Origin: CABRXV01 sp900754955
Lineage (GTDB): Bacteria > Actinomycetota > Coriobacteriia > Coriobacteriales > Eggerthellaceae
Assembly (NCBI GenBank): GCA_902475005.1
Contig: CABRXV010000063.1
Location: forward strand, 1-12,304
DNA: 12,304 bases
Reading direction: 5' to 3'
The notes beneath the pieces were generated by a model, which was not told where the DNA came from, made no database searches, and saw nothing but the letters and a program-made list of their open reading frames with translations. Positions 8,284-12,304 of this stretch are shown one piece after another. How positions within the stretch are numbered: the stretch's first letter is position 1; each line of letters starts with the position of its first letter. Position numbers and translations under genes: made by a program.

Positions 8284-9816
8284 ATGCAGGATCAGGCAAG
8301 CCAACGTGCGCGACGCGTGCGTCTCTCCATTGCCGGCTTCGCCTGCTGCGAGGGCTTCCTGCTGTCGCTCGTGAGCCTCAACATGTTCGGAAGCTCTTCC
8401 GGCACCGCGCCAGAGGAGGGCGTCGTGCAGCTCGCGCTCACGCTGCTCGTCCTCGTGATCGGCTTCGCCTGCGTGGTGCTCGTGCCGGCGCGTCTGCGCA
8501 CGACGCTGCTGTCACCGCGCGCGGCGGTGCTGTTCGCGGTGCTGCCGCTTGCCGCCCTTGTCGTGACCGCATGCGTCCCGCAGGGCCTCGCTGCCGCTGC
8601 CGCCACCGCGCTGCTCGGCGGTCTTCCGGCGGCTCAGCAGCTGTGCGCGTGGGGTCGCAGGCTCGGCGGAAACCCGATCGACCAGTCGGTGCCGGTCGTG
8701 TTCATCGCCTCGGCACTCGGGGGCGCGCTCTGCTTCCTCGCCGTGTCGGTTCTCGTTCCCGCCGTGCGCGGCGTGCTCTTCGTGCTGCCGCTGCTCGGTG
8801 CGCTCCTTCTTGCGCTCTATGAGCGCCCCAATGCAACTACTGACGCCGCGCCCGACGAGGTGAAATGCGCGGCGTCCGACGCATCCGCGCCCGTGCACGC
8901 CGCCGACGAGGCGCCGCGCGCTCACGAGATCAGCGCGCGCATCATGGTGGGAACCGCCATATACGGCGCCGCGGCGGGTCTCGTGGAGGCGAGCGCGGCC
9001 TCCGAAGGCGGAGCCAGCGGCTCGTCGGAATCGCTCATGCTCCTCCTGTTCGTCGTTCTGTGCCTCGCGGCGCTCCAACTGTTCGGCGGCCACCCGCTCG
9101 CGAAGCTGCGCGCAGTGCTGCCGCGCAGCGTGTCGTCCGAGCAGGTGCGCGACGGCGGCCCGCTCGACGGCTCATATCGTCTCGCGATTCTTCTGTTCGT
9201 CGCCGGTTTGCTCGTGGCTCCGCTCGTCGAACGCGTCGGCGTGACGCCGTCGGTGGTCGCGGCGGCGGGCTACCTCGGCGTGTCGGTCGTGCTCGCCTCG
9301 CTCTTCCTCGTGGTGGCGCACATCGGCGCGCGCGACGCTTCGCTCTCGTTTGCACGTGGCTTCTCGGCGCTCTTCGTCGGCGAGGCGGCAGGTCTTGCGG
9401 CGGGGTTCCTCCTCGCGGCAAACGGCGTGCCTGATGCGACCTCGCTTGCCGCCGCTGCAGCGGGCATCCTCGTGCTCTACGGCTTCCTCTTCCTCTTCAC
9501 CGAACGTGACCTGCGTGCGCTGTCGGTCGTCGTTGACGAGGCCGACTGCTTCGACGAAGCGTGCGAGGAGATCGCCATCCAGGCGGGGCTTTCCAAGCGC
9601 GAGGGCGAGGTGCTGCCCTTCGTGTTGAGGGGTCGCACGAGCGAGCGCATCGCCGCTGAGCTTTTCATCAGCAAGAACACCGTTGACACCCACATCCGCC
9701 GCATCTACGCGAAATGCGGCGTCCACAACCGCCAGGAGCTCATCGACCTCGGCGAGCAGACTGAGGCGGCGCTGCGGGCGCAAAGAAGGCCGGGAGGCGC
9801 ATCATGCAAGAGGTAA
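8284..9816 (+). CDS. Membrane-embedded LuxR-family transcriptional regulator (about 12 TM segments plus C-terminal HTH)
   Basis: A 510-residue protein. By hydrophobicity I see about 12 membrane segments, near residues 14-34, 47-67, 79-98, 101-118, 136-156, 162-180, 219-236, 250-267, 297-315, 324-345, 360-379 and 387-405. A hydrophilic, Ala/Asp/Glu-rich loop (181-217) splits them into two sets of six, an MFS-like layout. An acidic linker leads to a LuxR helix-turn-helix: LSKREGEVL (436-444), TSERIAAELFISKNTVDTHI, and IRRIYAKCGVHNRQELIDL (471-489). The HTH keeps the family's key residues. Regulators of this form are numerous in Eggerthellaceae; their ligands are mostly unknown, and the membrane half is presumed to sense or bind a molecule. 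The ATG at 8284 is preceded by AAGGAGG (8273-8279); the open frame to 8230 is ignored because it overlaps the -10 box. The last 13 nt overlap rnhA. Confidence 0.88.
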   Translation: MQDQASQRARRVRLSIAGFACCEGFLLSLVSLNMFGSSSGTAPEEGVVQLALTLLVLVIGFACVVLVPARLRTTLLSPRAAVLFAVLPLAALVVTACVPQGLAAAAATALLGGLPAAQQLCAWGRRLGGNPIDQSVPVVFIASALGGALCFLAVSVLVPAVRGVLFVLPLLGALLLALYERPNATTDAAPDEVKCAASDASAPVHAADEAPRAHEISARIMVGTAIYGAAAGLVEASAASEGGASGSSESLMLLLFVVLCLAALQLFGGHPLAKLRAVLPRSVSSEQVRDGGPLDGSYRLAILLFVAGLLVAPLVERVGVTPSVVAAAGYLGVSVVLASLFLVVAHIGARDASLSFARGFSALFVGEAAGLAAGFLLAANGVPDATSLAAAAAGILVLYGFLFLFTERDLRALSVVVDEADCFDEACEEIAIQAGLSKREGEVLPFVLRGRTSERIAAELFISKNTVDTHIRRIYAKCGVHNRQELIDLGEQTEAALRAQRRPGGASCKR

Positions 9817-10289
9817 CCATCTACACCGACGGTTCGTCGCGCGGCAACCCCGGCCCGGGCGGCTGGGGCGCGGTGCTGCAGTACCGCGATTCCGCCGGCG
9901 AGCTCCACGAACTTGAGCTGTCGGGCGGCTACGCGCTCACGACCAACAACCGCATGGAGCTGCTCGGCGTCATCTCGGCGCTCGAGGCGCTCAAGCGTCC
10001 CTGCAAAGTGAGCGTTCACTCCGACTCGCAGTACGTCGTGAACGCGTTCAACCAGCACTGGGTTTCTGGCTGGCTCAAGCGCGGCTGGAAGAACGCGAGC
10101 AAGCAGCCCGTGAAAAACGTCGATCTTTGGAAGCGCCTGCTCGCGGCAATGGAGCCGCACGAGGTCACGTACGTGTGGGTGAAGGGCCATGCTGGCCACC
10201 CCGAGAACGAGCGCTGCGACGCGCTCGCCACCGCGGCGGCAGACGCTCCCGGCCTGCCTGCCGACGCGGTATTCTCGGGTGAGGCGTAA
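9804..10289 (+). CDS. rnhA: Ribonuclease HI
   Basis: A 161-residue RNase HI, the endonuclease that cuts the RNA strand of RNA-DNA hybrids such as R-loops and Okazaki primers. The opening YTDGSSRGNPGPGGWG is diagnostic. The catalytic DEDD set is visible as D9, E52 (NNRMELL), D74 (HSDSQYV) and D139 (NERCD), with the catalytic-loop histidine H129 in KGHAGHPEN. The basic-protrusion region is present (WLKRGWKNASKQPVKNVDLW, 90-109), as in E. coli RNase HI. The start overlaps the regulator gene by 13 nt, and the GGGAGG ribosome binding site (9790-9795) lies inside that gene, so rnhA is probably co-transcribed and translationally coupled to it. The short C-terminal tail (AADAPGLPADAVFSGEA) is unremarkable. 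It is convergent with the HD gene, with 14 nt between the stops. Confidence 0.97.
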   Translation: MQEVTIYTDGSSRGNPGPGGWGAVLQYRDSAGELHELELSGGYALTTNNRMELLGVISALEALKRPCKVSVHSDSQYVVNAFNQHWVSGWLKRGWKNASKQPVKNVDLWKRLLAAMEPHEVTYVWVKGHAGHPENERCDALATAAADAPGLPADAVFSGEA

Positions 10290-10303
10290 GGCCTTCGCTG
10301 CCG

Positions 10304-11527
10304 TCAGGCAAGATCGCTGCAGTAGCCGCGCTCGATGATGCGCCGCTTGCTGTGCGGGAACAGATGGGCGTAGAGGCTCATGAAGTAGCGGTCGGTCATG
10401 GAGGCCATGTAGTCGGCCACGATGCGGTTGGGATCCTGGGAGAGGTAGTCCTCCGCGTTCACCGAACGCGATTTCGCCACGAGCGACGATACGTGGTGCC
10501 TGATCACCGGCGAGCTCTCGTCGCCGTGCGCAAGGTCGTCGAGCAGGCGCGCGTACATCTCCTCGAACATTTCCTCGACGACGTTCTCGGTGTCGTCCAC
10601 CATGCCCTCGCGCAGATAGATGAGCTCGTAGTTCTGGCGCTTCGCTCGTTTGAGGTCGGCGAACGCCTCCGCGCTCATGGATATCGCGTCGTGGCCGTAG
10701 CTGTTGTTCACGATGTCGACGGTGAGGTTATTGATGATGCGCGCGTTGTCGACGCCGATGTAGTCGCTCTCGAACGCATCGAGCGAGGGGAGTACGCCCA
10801 TGTCGAGCGCGTCGGCGCGGTCCTTGCCCACGTAGGCGATCATGTCGCACACGCGCACGACGCATCCCTCGAGCGTCGCGGGACGCAGCGTGGCGATGGT
10901 CTGCTCGTCGGCGTCGCACGCCTCCACGAGCGCGTCAAGTTCATCGAATGAGGACGTCGTGCCGCGCACGAGCCGCTGCTGGGCGAACTCGCCGTTATGG
11001 CAGAGCACGCCGTCGAGCGTCTGGAGCGAGATGTTGCGGCGGTAGCGCTTATCGAGCACGCGCACCGAGTGCACGTTGTGATTGAAATAGCGGCCTGTAC
11101 GGCGGTGGTAGCACGTGGAGAGGAAGCGCTCGCCGGCGTGGCCGAAGGGCGTGTGGCCTACATCGTGCCCGAGGGCGATCGCCTCGATGAGGTCGACGTT
11201 GAGCCCGAGCAGCGCGCCGATGCCGCGGGCGACGCGGCTCACGAGCTGCACATGAAGGCCGCGGCGGCAGATGTCGTCGTTCTCCACGAAGGAGAACACC
11301 TGCGTCTTGCCGGCATAGCGGTTGTAGGCGGGCACGTTGATGATCTTTTCGATGTCGCGCACGAACGCGGGGCGCGTGAGCGTCGCTTCATCGTGGGGAT
11401 TCGCTTCGCGCCGCATAACGGCTTCGTCAGGCGTGCGCTGCGGATGCATACGTCCCGCGGCGCGATCGCCACGGATGGCCTCCTCGACGGCAGGGTCGAG
11501 GGTGAGATAGGGAATGCGCTGCGTCAT
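10304..11527 (-). CDS. dGTPase-like HD-domain phosphohydrolase (dNTP triphosphohydrolase)
   Basis: A 407-residue HD-superfamily protein resembling deoxyguanosinetriphosphate triphosphohydrolases, which split dNTPs into deoxynucleoside and tripolyphosphate. The metal ligands are H92 (RRGLHVQLV), H121-D122 in ALGHDVGHTPFGHAGE and D228 in RVCDMIAYVGKD. The N-terminal block RPAFVRDIEKIINVPAYNRYAGKTQVF matches the family's R-D-x-x-R-I-x-x-x-x-x-x-R-R-L-x-x-K-T-Q-V-F pattern with substitutions. The usual R-L-T-H is R-G-L-H here. LDGVLCHNGEF (171-181) matches the LxGLLxHG region. The ATG at 11527 is chosen because AAGGAGG lies 4 nt before it; an open frame continuing upstream to 11830 would run through the promoter region and the divergent gene. 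The gene is monocistronic as far as visible. Substrate specificity (dGTP or broad dNTP, possibly allosteric) cannot be told from the sequence, so I give no symbol. Confidence 0.88.
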   Translation of the reverse strand: MTQRIPYLTLDPAVEEAIRGDRAAGRMHPQRTPDEAVMRREANPHDEATLTRPAFVRDIEKIINVPAYNRYAGKTQVFSFVENDDICRRGLHVQLVSRVARGIGALLGLNVDLIEAIALGHDVGHTPFGHAGERFLSTCYHRRTGRYFNHNVHSVRVLDKRYRRNISLQTLDGVLCHNGEFAQQRLVRGTTSSFDELDALVEACDADEQTIATLRPATLEGCVVRVCDMIAYVGKDRADALDMGVLPSLDAFESDYIGVDNARIINNLTVDIVNNSYGHDAISMSAEAFADLKRAKRQNYELIYLREGMVDDTENVVEEMFEEMYARLLDDLAHGDESSPVIRHHVSSLVAKSRSVNAEDYLSQDPNRIVADYMASMTDRYFMSLYAHLFPHSKRRIIERGYCSDLA

Positions 11528-11548
11528 GGCGCCTCCTTGCTTGAGAGG

Positions 11549-11593
11549 GGATCGGCGGGGGAGCGCAGGTACCGCACCCTCCGCTTCCGATCC
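11549..11593 (-). promoter_or_regulatory. Inverted repeat in the leader of the HD phosphohydrolase gene
   Basis: GGATCGG (11549-11555) and CCGATCC (11587-11593) are exact complements around a 31-nt G/C-rich loop. The repeat lies between the candidate -10 box and the ribosome binding site, so it would be in the 5' UTR. It may be a leader stem or chance in GC-rich DNA. Confidence 0.25.
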
Positions 11594-11608
11594 GTGGTGT
11601 TCGCGCAT

Positions 11609-11614
11609 ATTGTA
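11609..11614 (-). promoter_or_regulatory. Candidate -10 box of the HD phosphohydrolase gene
   Basis: On the minus strand this reads TACAAT in the context GGGGCTACAATATG, about 80 nt upstream of the ATG at 11527. It has 5 of 6 matches to TATAAT. No clear -35 is seen at 16-18 nt. Confidence 0.4.
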
Positions 11615-11649
11615 GCCCCTTCTTGGCGTTGGGGACGTCGCATGTGGGA

Positions 11650-11655
11650 TACTAT
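11650..11655 (+). promoter_or_regulatory. Candidate -10 box of the terminal membrane-protein gene
   Basis: TACTAT in the context GTGGGATACTATAGGG lies 32 nt before the ATG at 11688. TTGGGG (11629-11634) could be a poor -35 at a short 15-nt spacing. It is divergent from the minus-strand TACAAT about 40 nt away, giving a compact divergent promoter region. Confidence 0.4.
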
Positions 11656-11687
11656 AGGGCACGTCTTTACGAGAAGGAGCTCCGCGC

Positions 11688-12304
11688 ATGATCTTTACCC
11701 TGTTCGCCGTCTTAGTGGTGCTGCTGGCGGTTGCGGGATTCCTGTTCCAGAAGCTCGGCGAGTTCGCCGGCATCGGCGAGGGGCTGCGCAGGGGCAGCCT
11801 GCGCGCGCCGCACGGCCGCCTTGTGCGCACGAAGCGGCTCGACAGCTTCGAGGACGTTCCCTTCCTTCAGAAACTTCCGCGCGCGCTGCTGCCCTGCGTG
11901 GCGGTGACGGTCGTGCTCGGGGGCTTGAGCCTCGCGGGTGTGGCCGATCTCGCGGGCGCCGGACCCCTCGGCGTCGATCTCATCGTGGTGGTCGTGCTCG
12001 CCGTGGGTCTCGTTCAGCGCGATGCGGGCATCCTGCGCCCGCTCGGCTATGCGATCGTCGGCTATCTTGCGCCTGCGATCGTCGCCACGCTCATCGTGTG
12101 GTACGGCGTCGGCGCAGCAGTGCCCATCAGCGCTGCGGTTGCCAACGGCGTGTCCATGGTGTTCGGCACGCTCGGCGCGGCGTGCGCCGTGTCGGCCATT
12201 CCCGTCGTGCGCACCTACGCGCGCGAGTTCGAGGACGGCTACGTGAATGCGCTCCAGGTGGTCTCGACCGCCGCCGTGACGCGGCGCTTCGAGCAGCTTG
12301 CCGA
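11688..12304 (+). CDS. Multi-pass membrane protein of unknown function (3' truncated)
   Basis: An open frame of at least 205 residues that continues past the window edge. The ATG at 11688 is preceded by GAGAAGGAGC (11671-11680), a strong ribosome binding site. Residues 1-20 (MIFTLFAVLVVLLAVAGFLF) form a first membrane segment, followed by a basic cytoplasmic-like stretch with LRAPHGRLVRTKRLDSFED (38-56). Further hydrophobic segments lie near 66-88, 95-109, 119-143 and 146-174, then a hydrophilic turn (RTYAREFEDG, 175-184) and a less hydrophobic stretch to the edge. I recognise no conserved domain or catalytic motif. Codon use and GC content match the neighbouring genes, so there is no sign of recent transfer. 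It is divergent from the HD phosphohydrolase gene, with 160 bp between the two starts. It could be a transporter-like or structural membrane protein; the missing 3' part prevents a better call. Confidence 0.75.
   Translation, partial: MIFTLFAVLVVLLAVAGFLFQKLGEFAGIGEGLRRGSLRAPHGRLVRTKRLDSFEDVPFLQKLPRALLPCVAVTVVLGGLSLAGVADLAGAGPLGVDLIVVVVLAVGLVQRDAGILRPLGYAIVGYLAPAIVATLIVWYGVGAAVPISAAVANGVSMVFGTLGAACAVSAIPVVRTYAREFEDGYVNALQVVSTAAVTRRFEQLA

Noticed and set aside
11528..11830. 101-codon N-terminal extension of the HD phosphohydrolase
   Set aside because: It would overlap the divergent membrane gene and the promoter boxes; AAGGAGG 4 nt before the ATG at 11527 fixes the start.

Overview
The window is a high-GC stretch that reads as a chromosomal housekeeping region of an actinobacterium, most likely class Coriobacteriia and possibly family Eggerthellaceae. 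This placement is an inference. It rests on the nusA-rnpM-infB-rbfA-DHH-truB-ribF gene order, the long charged N-terminus of IF2, and a regulator with about 12 membrane segments and a C-terminal LuxR helix-turn-helix, a type known to be abundant in Eggerthellaceae. I see no transposase, integrase, CRISPR array, tRNA or rRNA.

Layout. (1) Positions 1-6741, plus strand: a translation and RNA-maturation operon. It holds the 3' end of nusA, then rnpM (ylxR), infB, rbfA, an NrnA-like DHH phosphoesterase, truB and ribF. Most junctions are tight (3-nt gap, ATGA overlap, 14-nt overlap). The exception is the 138-nt infB-rbfA gap, which carries two strong inverted repeats and a possible internal promoter. 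(2) 6769-7506, minus strand: a predicted exported, Cys-rich, C39/papain-like cysteine peptidase, convergent with ribF. (3) 7507-7893: a relatively AT-rich divergent intergenic region with an operator-like palindrome. (4) 7894-8172: a lone tatA ending in a classic intrinsic terminator. (5) 8284-10289: the membrane-bound LuxR-type regulator, overlapping rnhA (RNase HI) by 13 nt. (6) 10304-11527, minus strand: a dGTPase-like HD phosphohydrolase. (7) 11688 to the end: the 5' part of an unrecognised multi-pass membrane protein.

How the genes fit together. The first operon couples transcription elongation (NusA), RNase P modulation (RnpM), initiation (IF2), 30S maturation (RbfA), nanoRNA/pAp turnover (DHH protein), tRNA pseudouridine-55 (TruB) and FMN/FAD synthesis (RibF). 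The later genes cover protein export, sensing, R-loop removal and dNTP control, and no single pathway links them.

I did not find a convincing wholly new system. The items most worth checking are the Cys/His zinc-knuckle-like tail on NusA, the two mutually compatible or competing hairpins before rbfA, the duplicated motif in the IF2 linker, the C39-like exported protein, and the membrane LuxR regulator coupled to rnhA.
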